A DNA stretch of 64,000 nucleotides from Ruminococcus sp. (GCA_020860605.1 JAJBTZ010000090.1:62001-126000); one strand, 5' to 3'; positions 29,494-38,018 are shown, counted from the stretch's first letter. Numbers and translations: made by a program. Notes: generated from the sequence alone by a model not told the origin.

Positions 29494-30470
29494 CTATATG
29501 TCAGAGCAATCAGAACCATTCCGGCAACACAAATAAAGGGGATAACGCTTCCAGTACTTGACAATTCTATACTACTATTAAAACTGGTTTCAACGCTGAT
29601 ATGACCCTGAACGATCAGATATCCAATCGCTGAAAACGCAGCCGTCAGCAGAAGCTGAATCGGTCTCGTCAGATAGAACCACTTGAATCTGAAGCTTGAT
29701 CCAGCAAGGCAGATAATCTGCATATGAACGCAAAGCCCTCCAAAAGACAATAGCATAGTTGTCAGTACAAAGAAGGCCATTCCGCTTCCTTGCAGTGAGG
29801 TGATATTAGATATTTCCAAAATTGCAGCTAAAATTGGATTCAGCGATGGCAAAAGTGCGATTATAGCAGAAAAGAAAACTATTGCCGAGCAGATTGATAT
29901 CATGGAATTGGCAGAAGAGGTGATAGATCCCATCACTGCATCTGTAAGCGAAAAGCCTTTACAGCTGGCATTAACATCCGATTTGACTTTTAGCTTGACC
30001 GTACATAAAATATATAAAACCATGTTTGATTAGAATATTGAAATAAATGCTGTAAAGCCTAAAAGCTTTGCACGAAAAACTGCTGTACTCACTATGCCAA
30101 GAATATAAGCTGGTCCTGAAGCATATGAAAAACAAATGGCAATTTCAGCTTTCTCTTTTGTAATGGCGTTTTCCTTTACAAGATCAGCTAGAATCTTTGC
30201 ACCTATTGGATAACCGCAGATATTTCCTAACAGAAACGCTAGAAAAATATTGTATTTTGAGTATGAAATCCTCTTCGGTTTGAATGCTCCCGAGCATTTT
30301 ATCAGTACACCAGACAGAACGCTATTGAGAAACAGCGACGGCACTATTCCAATTATGCATTTTTCGATAGATCCTACAATAGCATCTTTGACATCTTCTA
30401 TGTATATAAGCGATAGCACCAGAATCGCTATCACCAGTGTCATAAGCAATCCTTGCAATTTATTTTTCAA
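29475..30470 (-). pseudogene. ylbJ: ylbJ (sporulation integral membrane protein), interrupted by an in-frame TAA
   Basis: YlbJ is a polytopic membrane protein with nucleoside-recognition (gate) domains needed for late sporulation. The best start is a TTG at 30470, eight bases after AAGGAGG on the minus strand. The frame reads 146 residues, hits TAA at 30030-30032, and continues in the same frame (S-N-M-V-L-Y) for another 184 residues to 29475. The first part holds several membrane segments and the family signature region (NICGYPIGAKILADL, CFSYASGPAYILG). The second part has the C-terminal membrane segments. TAA is one base from CAA or AAA, so a single substitution explains the break. It may be a real nonsense mutation or a consensus error. 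Its sigma-E-like promoter is intact. Confidence 0.8.
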
Positions 30471-30498
30471 TAAGCTTGCCTCCTTTTTCACTCTTACA

Positions 30499-30527
30499 AT
30501 TCTATGCTTGGTTTTTCGGCAGTATAA
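30499..30527 (-). promoter_or_regulatory. Sigma-E-like promoter of ylbJ
   Basis: On the minus strand, TTATACT, 14 bases, CATAGAAT. The -10 differs by one base from the Bacillus sigma-E consensus (CATACA-T). The 10-mer CATAGAATTG recurs at the spoIIIAA promoter (59501-59510). Confidence 0.5.
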
Positions 30528-30528
30528 T
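30523..30528 (+). promoter_or_regulatory. Possible -10 box for yqfC
   Basis: TATAAT lies 17 bases before the yqfC start codon, so only a very short leader would be possible. No good -35 box is at the right distance (TTCTAT). The same bases form the -35 of the divergent ylbJ promoter on the other strand. Confidence 0.25.
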
Positions 30529-30545
30529 TGAAGGGAGTGATTCTG

Positions 30546-30827
30546 TTGAATATTAAATCTATACTGCCTGAGCTGCAAAATCGGGCGAGAAAATATGCTT
30601 ATTATGAGTCTTATGTGACGGTAACTGGCGACAATGAGGTGCTGATCGAGAATGTTCTCGATGTCCTTGAGTGCAATGAAATCATGCTGAGGGTCAAGGC
30701 TGGGATAAATGAAGTTGTTGTCTGGGGAGAGAACCTGAAGGTTTCTAATTATACCGATCGTTCCGTTACGCTCAGTGGCAAGATTACCTCTGTAGAAATC
30801 ACAAAGGCGGGTGCTAAGATACTATGA
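30546..30827 (+). CDS. yqfC: Sporulation protein YqfC
   Basis: Small protein of the YqfC family; in Bacillus yqfC-yqfD are mother-cell sporulation genes just before phoH. 93 residues from the TTG at 30546, eight bases after AAGGGAG. An alternative TTG at 30528 lies before that site and is rejected. The sequence is beta-rich, with YESYVTVTGDNEVLIENV and ECNEIMLRVKAG. It overlaps yqfD by four bases. Confidence 0.85.
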   Translation: MNIKSILPELQNRARKYAYYESYVTVTGDNEVLIENVLDVLECNEIMLRVKAGINEVVVWGENLKVSNYTDRSVTLSGKITSVEITKAGAKIL

Positions 30828-31993
30828 GTATGCTTTTGATGCGCTTGATTGGAGTCATCACTGTCAGAATAGACGGCTTTGACATGGGAGTTGTGATTAA
30901 TCGGCTCAGAAAAGAATGTAAAGTGATATCACTTAACGCTAAAGGCGATACTATATACGCAACACTGCCGTTTTTCTACGAGAAGAAGCTTGAAGAAATT
31001 TCATCAGGAAATAGTTGCGTTTTGGAGATCACCTCCCGCAAGGGAATTTACTTTCACCTCCGCAAATACCGAAAGAGATATGGTTTTGTCTTCGGAATTA
31101 TTGCTGCAATGGTGTTATCAATCTTTCTCTCAAATATCGTTTTCAGCATCAGAATAGTCGGCACTGATGACGAGAGTGTTATCTACGAAGTCAGAGAAAT
31201 TCTTGAGGAGGAAGGCCTGAAAGCAGGAGCCTTTATCCCAAATCTGAACTTTCTGAATCTCCAGACGCGGCTTTTTGCCATAGATGACGATATTTCCTGG
31301 GTGTCAATCGGCAACAGTGGCTCCGTCGTGACGGTGAATTTAAGACTTGTCAATGAGAAGGCGGGGACAGACGAGGGGAGAATCCCTTGTAATATTATCG
31401 CTACTGAAGATGCCCAGATTGTCGATATAAACGTGCTTGTCGGGCATCTTGAGATTCTCATCGGTGATGCTGTGGCGAAAGGGGATTTACTTGTCAGTGG
31501 ATATGTCGAGAGAGGAAACGGCAGGGTTTATTTTTATCACTCGATTGCGAATATTACGGCTGTTTTCGAGCGGACTGTCACTTTCGAGCAGAGTATCTAC
31601 GAAAGAAAAGTTGTTGACGGTGAGACACATTACTCAAAAAGCCTGAGCGTTTTTGATTTGGATATTCCGCTTCCTGATCTGACTGTGCTTGATGGCTCTT
31701 ATATCACTGATACATACGCGACTAAGCTTAATCTATTTGGAATAGAGCTGCCTGTCGGGATAACTACAACTGAGTATACTGAGCAGATCTATAAGCTCAA
31801 TATCTACACTCTGGATGAGGCTGAGGAGATAGTTTATAATAAGCTTGAAAACTATGAAGAGAACCTGATTGGCGATTATGAAATTGTGGACAAAGATGTT
31901 ACATTTGAGAAGACAGATACGTCTGTGGTGCTTCATTGTACGTATACTTTGCAAGGAGATATCGGCATAGAAAGCCCCATATTTGCGAAATAA
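30824..31993 (+). CDS. yqfD: Sporulation protein YqfD
   Basis: Sporulation membrane protein of the YqfD family. 389 residues. An N-terminal cytoplasmic part (~1-85) is followed by one membrane segment (~91-112, FGIIAAMVLSIFLSNIVFSI) and an extracellular or intermembrane part. It includes the family region ISWVSIGNSGSVVTVNLRL and GDLLVSGYVE. Its exact role is not known. It overlaps yqfC by ATGA, and both precede phoH as in Bacillus. Confidence 0.9.
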   Translation: MSMLLMRLIGVITVRIDGFDMGVVINRLRKECKVISLNAKGDTIYATLPFFYEKKLEEISSGNSCVLEITSRKGIYFHLRKYRKRYGFVFGIIAAMVLSIFLSNIVFSIRIVGTDDESVIYEVREILEEEGLKAGAFIPNLNFLNLQTRLFAIDDDISWVSIGNSGSVVTVNLRLVNEKAGTDEGRIPCNIIATEDAQIVDINVLVGHLEILIGDAVAKGDLLVSGYVERGNGRVYFYHSIANITAVFERTVTFEQSIYERKVVDGETHYSKSLSVFDLDIPLPDLTVLDGSYITDTYATKLNLFGIELPVGITTTEYTEQIYKLNIYTLDEAEEIVYNKLENYEENLIGDYEIVDKDVTFEKTDTSVVLHCTYTLQGDIGIESPIFAK

Positions 31994-31998
31994 TTGAG

Positions 31999-32023
31999 GC
32001 GGGATATTGAAATATCCCGCTTT
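31999..32023 (+). terminator. Inverted repeat after yqfD, weak terminator
   Basis: GCGGGATA (31999-32006) pairs perfectly with TATCCCGC (32013-32020) around a TTGAAA loop, followed by TTT. The short T-run makes it a weak terminator. The loop is also the -35 box of the next promoter. Confidence 0.55.
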
Positions 32024-32035
32024 ATCTGGTATAAT
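32007..32035 (+). promoter_or_regulatory. Strong sigma-A promoter of phoH-ybeY-era
   Basis: TTGAAA, 17 bases, TATAAT, with an extended -10 (TGGTATAAT). The -35 box is the loop of a perfect inverted repeat, so the repeat could also serve as an operator. Confidence 0.8.
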
Positions 32036-32094
32036 AATGATGGAAAGGGATGTAAACAGGCGAATAGTATTGTCAACAGGAAGGACGTGGATCT

Positions 32095-33075
32095 ATGGAA
32101 AAAACTTTGGCAGTTACGAATGTCAGCCTTATTCAAGGGCTTTTTGGAAGTCAGGATGAGAATATCCGATTGATTCAGGACGAGCTCGGAGTGAATATAG
32201 TCACAAGAGGCGGAAATATCAAGATTATCGGCCTTGACAATGAGGTTGAGAAGGCGTATAAGTGTGTGACAGCTCTGATTAAAATACTTGAGAGCGGAGA
32301 CGAGATTTCCCCTCAGCAGGTGAGGTATGTCCTGTCGATGGGCGATGAGGCCACCGCTGATGAAATCGCGAAGCTTTCTGACGGCGGAATCTGCGTAACA
32401 GCAGCTGGAAAGACCATTAAGCCAAAGACCCTTGGGCAGAAGAAATATATCGATGCAATTGATTCGAACACCATAACCTTCGGCATCGGTCCCGCCGGAA
32501 CAGGAAAGACCTATCTTGCTGTTGCAATGGCGGTAAGAGCCTTCAAGTCTCACAGCATAAACAAGATTATCTTAACTCGTCCTGCTGTCGAGGCAGGGGA
32601 GAAGCTTGGATTCCTTCCAGGAGACCTGCAGACCAAAGTTGACCCTTATCTAAGGCCGCTCTATGATGCTCTTTTCGAAATGCTCGGTGCCGAATCATTT
32701 GCCAAGTATCAGGAGAGGGGGAACATCGAGGTTGCACCGCTCGCCTATATGAGAGGAAGAACCCTTGACGAGGCTTTCGTTATCCTTGACGAAGCGCAGA
32801 ACACTTCTCCAGAGCAGATGAAGATGTTTTTAACCCGCCTTGGCTTCAACAGTAAAATGGTAATCACTGGCGACGTCACCCAGATTGACCTGCCTGACCC
32901 GAGAAAATCAGGACTTATCGAGGCTGTCAAGGTTTTAAAGAACGTTCCAGACATCGGAATAATTCATTTTTCCGAAAAGGACGTTGTAAGGCATAAGCTC
33001 GTTCAGGACATTGTCAAGGCATATGAGCAGTATAACAACAGTGAAAGGATGAAGAAGACTCGTGAGAAGGCTTAG
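32095..33075 (+). CDS. phoH: PhoH-like P-loop ATPase
   Basis: PhoH/YbeZ-family nucleotide-binding protein, often paired with the RNase YbeY and probably an RNA helicase or NTPase. 326 residues. A KH-like N-terminal region (~15-70) precedes the PhoH domain with Walker A GPAGTGKT from residue 132 and Walker B FVILDEAQNT. The RPAVEAGEKLGFLPGD loop is typical. The start follows GGAAGGACG. It overlaps ybeY by 14 bases. Confidence 0.94.
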   Translation: MEKTLAVTNVSLIQGLFGSQDENIRLIQDELGVNIVTRGGNIKIIGLDNEVEKAYKCVTALIKILESGDEISPQQVRYVLSMGDEATADEIAKLSDGGICVTAAGKTIKPKTLGQKKYIDAIDSNTITFGIGPAGTGKTYLAVAMAVRAFKSHSINKIILTRPAVEAGEKLGFLPGDLQTKVDPYLRPLYDALFEMLGAESFAKYQERGNIEVAPLAYMRGRTLDEAFVILDEAQNTSPEQMKMFLTRLGFNSKMVITGDVTQIDLPDPRKSGLIEAVKVLKNVPDIGIIHFSEKDVVRHKLVQDIVKAYEQYNNSERMKKTREKA

Positions 33076-33607
33076 AGTTGCGTTTAATAACGAGCAGAAT
33101 TATATACCAATAACCAAGGATTTCAGGAAGCTATTGCGTTCCTGTTGCAAGTGCTCTCTTTGCTGTGTCGGCTATGATGAAAACTGTGAGATAAGCATTT
33201 CGTTCGTCACAAACGACGTCATAAAGGAGCTCAACGCCCAGTATCGGAATATCGATGCTCCTACAGATGTTTTATCATTCCCACTTGCCGACAACTGCGA
33301 GTTTGACCTCAATCCAGACAGCGATTGCTACATGCTTGGGGATATAATTATTTCCACGGAAAAGGCTTCAGAACAGGCTGCAGACAATAACCATTCTGTC
33401 GAGAGGGAAATCGCGTTTCTGGTTGTCCATTCGATGCTCCATCTTTTAGGATATGATCACCCTGATGAGGATGGCCCAGTAACCAAGGAAATGCGTCTTA
33501 AAGAGAAGGAAATTATGAGGTCCCTAGGATATGAAAGCGGAGAAATACTTTTGCACCCTGTTCATTCCAAGGATGACAAAGAATTAGTGGAGGAAGAAGC
33601 TAAGTGA
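33062..33607 (+). CDS. ybeY: Endoribonuclease YbeY (rRNA maturation factor)
   Basis: Zinc-dependent RNase involved in 16S rRNA 3' processing and ribosome quality control. 181 residues from a GTG inside the end of phoH. The zinc-binding HxxxHxxGYDH motif is complete (HSMLHLLGYDH). The upstream conserved NAQYRNIDAPTDVLSFPL is present. A four-Cys stretch near residues 28-35 (CCKCSLCC) is unusual. The C-terminal extension (~155-181) goes past the usual end. It overlaps era by four bases. Confidence 0.93.
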   Translation: MRRLRVAFNNEQNYIPITKDFRKLLRSCCKCSLCCVGYDENCEISISFVTNDVIKELNAQYRNIDAPTDVLSFPLADNCEFDLNPDSDCYMLGDIIISTEKASEQAADNNHSVEREIAFLVVHSMLHLLGYDHPDEDGPVTKEMRLKEKEIMRSLGYESGEILLHPVHSKDDKELVEEEAK

Positions 33608-34503
33608 CAGAAAATTCATTTGTAACAATCGTCGGAAGACCGAATGCAGGGAAATCGTCCCTCATAAACGCTCTTGTCGGCGAAAAGATAGCAGCAGTAA
33701 GCTCAAAACCTCAGACAACGAGAACCAAGATTACTGGTGTTCTCACAAGGGGAGACATTCAGTATGTCTTCATGGACACCCCTGGAATGCATCGTTCAAG
33801 GGACAAGCTTTCCGAGTACATGCTCAAGGCCATAGACAACTCTGTCAGCTCGGTTGACTGCGCTCTGCTTGTTGTTGATTGCACGAAAAAGGCGGGGGAT
33901 GCCGAGAAATCGCTTCTGGCGTCGCTTCAGGCTTCAAAAACTCCTGTTATACTCGTTATCAATAAAGTCGACCTGTTCGAGGACAAAGAGGCTCTGATTC
34001 CTGTTATCGCTGAATATGCAGCGCTTTACGATTTCGACTCGGTAATCCCGATAAGTGCTATTAACTCTGATGGACTTGATATCATCCTGGATGCTATTTC
34101 GAAGTTCACAGTCAAAGGCCCGCACTATTTCCCAGATGACAAGTTCACCGACCAGCCGGAGCGAGTTATAATCTCTGAAATGATAAGAGAAAAACTTCTG
34201 GAACTTCTGTCCGATGAGGTTCCTCATGGAATCGCTGTAAGCGTTGAGAGCCTGCAGGAAAGGGATACACGTTCGGGCGAGAGTATCATGGATGTTAGCG
34301 CCACAATTTACTGCGAGAAGGAATCCCACAAGGGCATCATCATCGGCAAAAACGGAGCGATGCTCAAGAAAGTCGGACAGCTTGCAAGGGAAGACATAGA
34401 GCGGTTCTTCATGATAAAAACGAATCTGAAGCTCTGGGTCAAGGTCAAAGAAAACTGGCGTAACAGAGACGCTCTGATTAAAAACTTTGGCCTCGGCGAC
34501 TGA
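33604..34503 (+). CDS. era: GTPase Era
   Basis: Ribosome-assembly GTPase that binds the 3' end of 16S rRNA. 299 residues from a GTG start. G1 is GRPNAGKSS from residue 11. G2 (TTRTK), G3 (DTPGMH), G4 (NKVD) and the KH domain (GIIIGKNGAMLKKVG) are present. Bacillus has dgkA and cdd between ybeY and era; here the two genes touch. Confidence 0.96.
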   Translation: MTENSFVTIVGRPNAGKSSLINALVGEKIAAVSSKPQTTRTKITGVLTRGDIQYVFMDTPGMHRSRDKLSEYMLKAIDNSVSSVDCALLVVDCTKKAGDAEKSLLASLQASKTPVILVINKVDLFEDKEALIPVIAEYAALYDFDSVIPISAINSDGLDIILDAISKFTVKGPHYFPDDKFTDQPERVIISEMIREKLLELLSDEVPHGIAVSVESLQERDTRSGESIMDVSATIYCEKESHKGIIIGKNGAMLKKVGQLAREDIERFFMIKTNLKLWVKVKENWRNRDALIKNFGLGD

Positions 34504-34520
34504 TTTTACCATTCATAATT

Positions 34521-34556
34521 CCTGCCAGTTTGTTAAAGCTAAGACAAACAGGCAGG
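34521..34556 (+). promoter_or_regulatory. Hairpin spanning the ribosome-binding region of yqzL
   Basis: CCTGCCAGTTTGT (34521-34533) pairs with ACAAACAGGCAGG (34544-34556) apart from one A-A mismatch; the loop is ten bases. The 3' arm runs into the AGGTG ribosome-binding site of the small gene at 34564. No T-run follows. Confidence 0.55.
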
Positions 34557-34563
34557 TGATGAT

Positions 34564-34704
34564 ATGGACAAGCTTTGGCAGAAATTTTATTCGAGTGGCA
34601 AGATTGCTGACTACTTAATATACAAACATAAATCAATGCAAGGCGGAAATAAAAATGCTGACAGTGAAGGGTCTTGTAATAAGAGAGCGACAATACGGCG
34701 ATAA
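34564..34704 (+). CDS. YqzL-like small protein
   Basis: 46-residue reading frame between era and recO, exactly where Bacillus has yqzL. It begins MDKLWQKFYSSGKIADYLIY, which fits the family's W-x-x-F-x-x-T/S-G-x-I-x-x-Y-L-x-Y pattern. AGGTG precedes the ATG by five bases. The C-terminus is polar and reads through the start of recO in another frame, overlapping it by 50 bases. Function is unknown even in Bacillus. The N-terminal match and position make it a real gene; the last ~18 residues may be tolerated rather than selected. Confidence 0.6.
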   Translation: MDKLWQKFYSSGKIADYLIYKHKSMQGGNKNADSEGSCNKRATIRR

Positions 34705-35422
34705 CGACAAATTCCTGAGTATACTTACCGACTCAAACGGCCTTTTAGACGTATATGCCCGCGGTGTGAAGAAGCAGAACGCCAAAAACGCTTCTGTTTC
34801 ACAGACCTTTTGCTATGCCAATTTCTGCTTTTCTGAAGGCAAAAACGGCGGTTATATTTTAAATTCTGCGGAACCGATAAGGCTGTTTTATGACATCAGG
34901 CTTGATCTTTCGCGTTTTTCTCTTGCAAGCTACTTTTGCGAGATGATACTCTATACCTGTGTCAGCGAGCAGCCGAGCAGTGAAGTTCTGAGACTGATGC
35001 TCAATAGTCTCCATTTTCTTTCGGCAGGGGAGAAGGATGAGCTTCTTGTCAAGGCGGTATTTGAGCTGAGGCTTCTTTGCGAGCTTGGACTGACTCCGAA
35101 TTTAATCGGTTGCTGCAAATGCTATAAGTATTCAGACTACCAGATGCAGTTTGACCTGAGCGAAGGGAAGCTCTATTGCGAAAACTGCTGCGGAAAACGG
35201 GATTTAAGCGTATGCGAGATTGTCGACACAACAACTCTTCATGCAATCAGGCATATCGCTCTTTCGGAGCCTGAGAAGATTTTCAGCTTCAAGGTCCCTG
35301 ATGATTATCTGTCGGTTCTTTCGAATATAACCGAGAGATACGCTGAAATCCAGCTCGGTCACAGGTTTCAGACGCTTGATTTTTACAAATCCATTCAGAA
35401 TAACAATATGGGTGAAAAATAA
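34655..35422 (+). CDS. recO: DNA repair protein RecO
   Basis: Loads RecA with RecF/RecR and anneals single-stranded DNA. 255 residues. An N-terminal OB fold (~1-75: VKGLVIRERQYGDNDKFLSILT) precedes a helical C-terminal domain. The zinc site is present (CCKC and CENCC around residues 152-178). AAGGCGG precedes the ATG at the usual distance. The stop overlaps the start of mutS2. Confidence 0.93.
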   Translation: MLTVKGLVIRERQYGDNDKFLSILTDSNGLLDVYARGVKKQNAKNASVSQTFCYANFCFSEGKNGGYILNSAEPIRLFYDIRLDLSRFSLASYFCEMILYTCVSEQPSSEVLRLMLNSLHFLSAGEKDELLVKAVFELRLLCELGLTPNLIGCCKCYKYSDYQMQFDLSEGKLYCENCCGKRDLSVCEIVDTTTLHAIRHIALSEPEKIFSFKVPDDYLSVLSNITERYAEIQLGHRFQTLDFYKSIQNNNMGEK

Positions 35423-37815
35423 TGAGAGAAGAATACAAAACACTTGAATTACATAAAATTCTTGAGATGCTTTCTGAAGAATGCTCAAACGACGCTTCAA
35501 AGAACATGGCGCTCGAAATCGAGCCTTCAACAGATCTGGAAATAGTCCAGCATGAGGTCAGAAAGACATTCGATGCTTTCAATGCCTCAACGAGATTCGG
35601 AAGTCCTGCTTTTATCAGATTTCCCGATGTCTCAGTCATCGCAAAAAGAGCTCAGAGTGGTGCGACGCTTTCTTTGAGAGAGCTTCTTGACGTTTCAAGA
35701 ATGTTGTCGCAGACAGAGACTCTTTTGTCGTGGAGACAGCAGTTTTCCGATGAGGAATTCAGCCTCGATTATCTCTTCGAGTGCCTGTTCTCAAACAGAG
35801 AGCTCAACTACAAGATCACAAACGCCATAGTCAGTGAAGAGGAGATTGCAGACACTGCGAGCCCTGAGCTCGCTTCCATAAGAAGAAAGATTATCGCTGC
35901 AGGCTCGAAAATTCGCGATACCCTTGACAAGATGATCAAGTCCTCCGATACTCAGGCACACCTTCAGGACAATATCATAACGATGCGTGACGGCAGATAC
36001 GTACTGCCGGTTAAGTCTGAGACCAAGAACAGCATTCCTGGACTTGTCCACGACACTTCTGCAAGTGGCCAGACCTACTTCATAGAGCCGATGGCTGTTG
36101 TCGAGGCAAATAACGAGATAAGAATCCTTAAAGGCAAGGAGCAGGACGAGATTCACAGAATTATTGCGGAGCTCTCGAGCGACTGTGCAGCCTTTGCAGA
36201 GCAGCTGATTTCCGATTATAACGCAGCTGTAACGCTCGATTTGTACTTTGCAAAATCGAATCTGGGAGCCAAAATGTCAGCTTCCATGCCGACTATTTCC
36301 GATGATGGCGAGGTTATTCTCAAAAAAGCCCGTCATCCGCTTATAGACAAGGACAGAGTGGTTCCGATCGACTTTTCGATTGGAAACGGCTATGACGCAC
36401 TGATTATCACTGGTCCGAATACAGGCGGCAAAACTGTAATTCTTAAAACTGTCGGACTTCTGACGCTGATGACTATGTGTGGCCTCTTGATACCTGTTGC
36501 GGATGGAAGCAGGATAACCGTTTTCAGCGATGTTCTTGTAGACATCGGCGACAAGCAGTCCATCGAGGAAAGCCTTTCAACTTTTTCGTCCCATATGACG
36601 GATATTGTGGATATCCTGAACAGAGTCAGCTACAGTTCGCTGGTTCTTATTGATGAGCTCGGCTCTGGAACGGACCCGGTTGAAGGGGCTGCTCTGGCAG
36701 TGGCAATTATCGAGAGAATCAAGATGACTGGCGCAAAGCTCGTCACAACAACTCACTATCAGGAGCTCAAAATGTATGCTCTTGAGACTGAAGGTGTTGA
36801 GAACGCATCCTGCGAGTTTGACATCAAGACATTGCAGCCGACCTATAGGCTCATAATCGGTTCTCCCGGAAAGTCTAACGCCTTCGCTATTTCCAAGCGC
36901 CTGGGAATTGATGACGGAATTATTTCCCGTGCTGAAGGATTAATGTCTGCTGAAGCTCAGAAGTTTGAGGACACAATCGAACGTCTCGAAGCTGCCCGTC
37001 AGGACTATGAGGAAAAGGCAGCAGAGGTTGAAAAGTACGAGAGGGAAGTACATGCTCTTCGTGACGAGCTAAGGACCGAGCATGAGAAATACCAGTCCGA
37101 AAAGGACAAGGAGTTACTTAAGGTCAAGAAAGAGGCGAGGGAACTCGTTGAGCGAGTCAATATGCAGTCCCGTAGGCTCATGAACGAGCTTGAGGAGATC
37201 AAGAAATCGAAGGATAAGGAAGATTTCTCTCGAAGAGTCCAGCAGGAGAGGCAGAAATACAAGTCGGAAATTGACAGCATGTATAACGAGGCCTCAATGC
37301 TTGGCGAGATACAGGATGAGGATTACGTTCCGCCTAGGCCCTTCAAGAAGGGCGACGATGTCATAATTCGCGACGGCAACAAGACGGGAATTCTCGTATC
37401 GCTTCCTGATGCCTCTGGCAACTGTGTTGTCCAGATGGGAATCATGAAGACGAAGGTTCATGTTTCGCTTCTGAGGCTTGCTGAAAAAGAAGTTACTTTC
37501 AATAATAAATCGATAAAGAAGAAGCAGCAGGGAACTGTCAGCACCTCCGCTGAGAGCCGTGCTACAAGAAAGGCCGAAACCGAGCTTGATATCCGTGGTT
37601 ACACGGTAGACGAGGGGCTCTATGAGCTCGATTCGTTCATCGACAAGGCTATCATGAGTGGCAACAAAACCATTATGATAATTCACGGCAAAGGAACTGG
37701 CGCTCTGAAGACCGCCGTCAGAAATCATTTGAGGAAGCATCCTTCAGTGGAGTCTATGAGAAAAGGCGTCTACGGCGAAGGCGAAGACGGAGTTACAGTT
37801 GTGGAGCTCAAGTGA
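35422..37815 (+). CDS. mutS2: Endonuclease MutS2
   Basis: MutS-family ATPase with an Smr domain, linked to suppression of recombination and to rescue of collided ribosomes rather than mismatch repair. 797 residues. The core ATPase has GPNTGGKT from residue 331 and LVLIDELGSGTDPVEGAALA. A long coiled coil covers ~510-640. The C-terminal Smr domain (~718-797) carries LDIRGYTVDEGLYELDSFID and the HGKGTGALKTAVR motif. It starts at the last base of the recO stop codon. Confidence 0.95.
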   Translation: MREEYKTLELHKILEMLSEECSNDASKNMALEIEPSTDLEIVQHEVRKTFDAFNASTRFGSPAFIRFPDVSVIAKRAQSGATLSLRELLDVSRMLSQTETLLSWRQQFSDEEFSLDYLFECLFSNRELNYKITNAIVSEEEIADTASPELASIRRKIIAAGSKIRDTLDKMIKSSDTQAHLQDNIITMRDGRYVLPVKSETKNSIPGLVHDTSASGQTYFIEPMAVVEANNEIRILKGKEQDEIHRIIAELSSDCAAFAEQLISDYNAAVTLDLYFAKSNLGAKMSASMPTISDDGEVILKKARHPLIDKDRVVPIDFSIGNGYDALIITGPNTGGKTVILKTVGLLTLMTMCGLLIPVADGSRITVFSDVLVDIGDKQSIEESLSTFSSHMTDIVDILNRVSYSSLVLIDELGSGTDPVEGAALAVAIIERIKMTGAKLVTTTHYQELKMYALETEGVENASCEFDIKTLQPTYRLIIGSPGKSNAFAISKRLGIDDGIISRAEGLMSAEAQKFEDTIERLEAARQDYEEKAAEVEKYEREVHALRDELRTEHEKYQSEKDKELLKVKKEARELVERVNMQSRRLMNELEEIKKSKDKEDFSRRVQQERQKYKSEIDSMYNEASMLGEIQDEDYVPPRPFKKGDDVIIRDGNKTGILVSLPDASGNCVVQMGIMKTKVHVSLLRLAEKEVTFNNKSIKKKQQGTVSTSAESRATRKAETELDIRGYTVDEGLYELDSFIDKAIMSGNKTIMIIHGKGTGALKTAVRNHLRKHPSVESMRKGVYGEGEDGVTVVELK

Positions 37816-37818
37816 GTT

Positions 37819-37860
37819 GTCAGTGGTTAGTGGTCAGTGGCTAGTGGCTAGTGATCAGAG
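37819..37860 (+). repeat. Heptanucleotide tandem repeat downstream of mutS2
   Basis: Six consecutive 7-base units begin four bases after the mutS2 stop: GTCAGTG, GTTAGTG, GTCAGTG, GCTAGTG, GCTAGTG and a degenerate ATCAGAG. The consensus is GYYAGTG. It is a short tandem repeat of the kind that varies in copy number. Confidence 0.8.
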
Positions 37861-37865
37861 GCTTT

Positions 37866-37896
37866 CCGAAGCCCTGTTTTTAAAAACAGGCTTCGG
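37866..37896 (+). repeat. Long hairpin in the mutS2-recombinase intergenic region
   Basis: CCGAAGCCCTGTTTTT (37866-37881) pairs with AAAAACAGGCTTCGG (37882-37896), leaving one bulged C. The repeat is almost without a loop, so it could also form a cruciform. No T-run follows on either strand. Confidence 0.7.
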
Positions 37897-37947
37897 GGAA
37901 GTGCTTGTTCAGGCTTGGCTAAGAGAGCGATCCTCGAAGGCGACCAC

Positions 37948-37992
37948 ATGGAGAAGTACAGAATAAAATATATGCCGATGTGCGTTAAATAA
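37948..37992 (+). CDS. Possible 14-residue leader peptide
   Basis: ATG to TAA reading MEKYRIKYMPMCVK, with AAGG seven bases before the ATG. Its end overlaps the hairpin at 37978-38007, and a terminator follows at 38019, so the layout resembles an attenuation leader before the recombinase gene. A reading frame this short can occur by chance. Confidence 0.2.
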   Translation: MEKYRIKYMPMCVK

Positions 37993-38007
37993 AAATTTAG
38001 CGCACAT
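37978..38007 (+). repeat. Inverted repeat before the recombinase
   Basis: ATGTGCGTTAAAT (37978-37990) pairs with ATTTAGCGCACAT (37995-38007, one G-U) around AAAA. It lies 12 bases before a terminator hairpin. Confidence 0.75.
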
Positions 38008-38018
38008 TAGGGGAGAGA

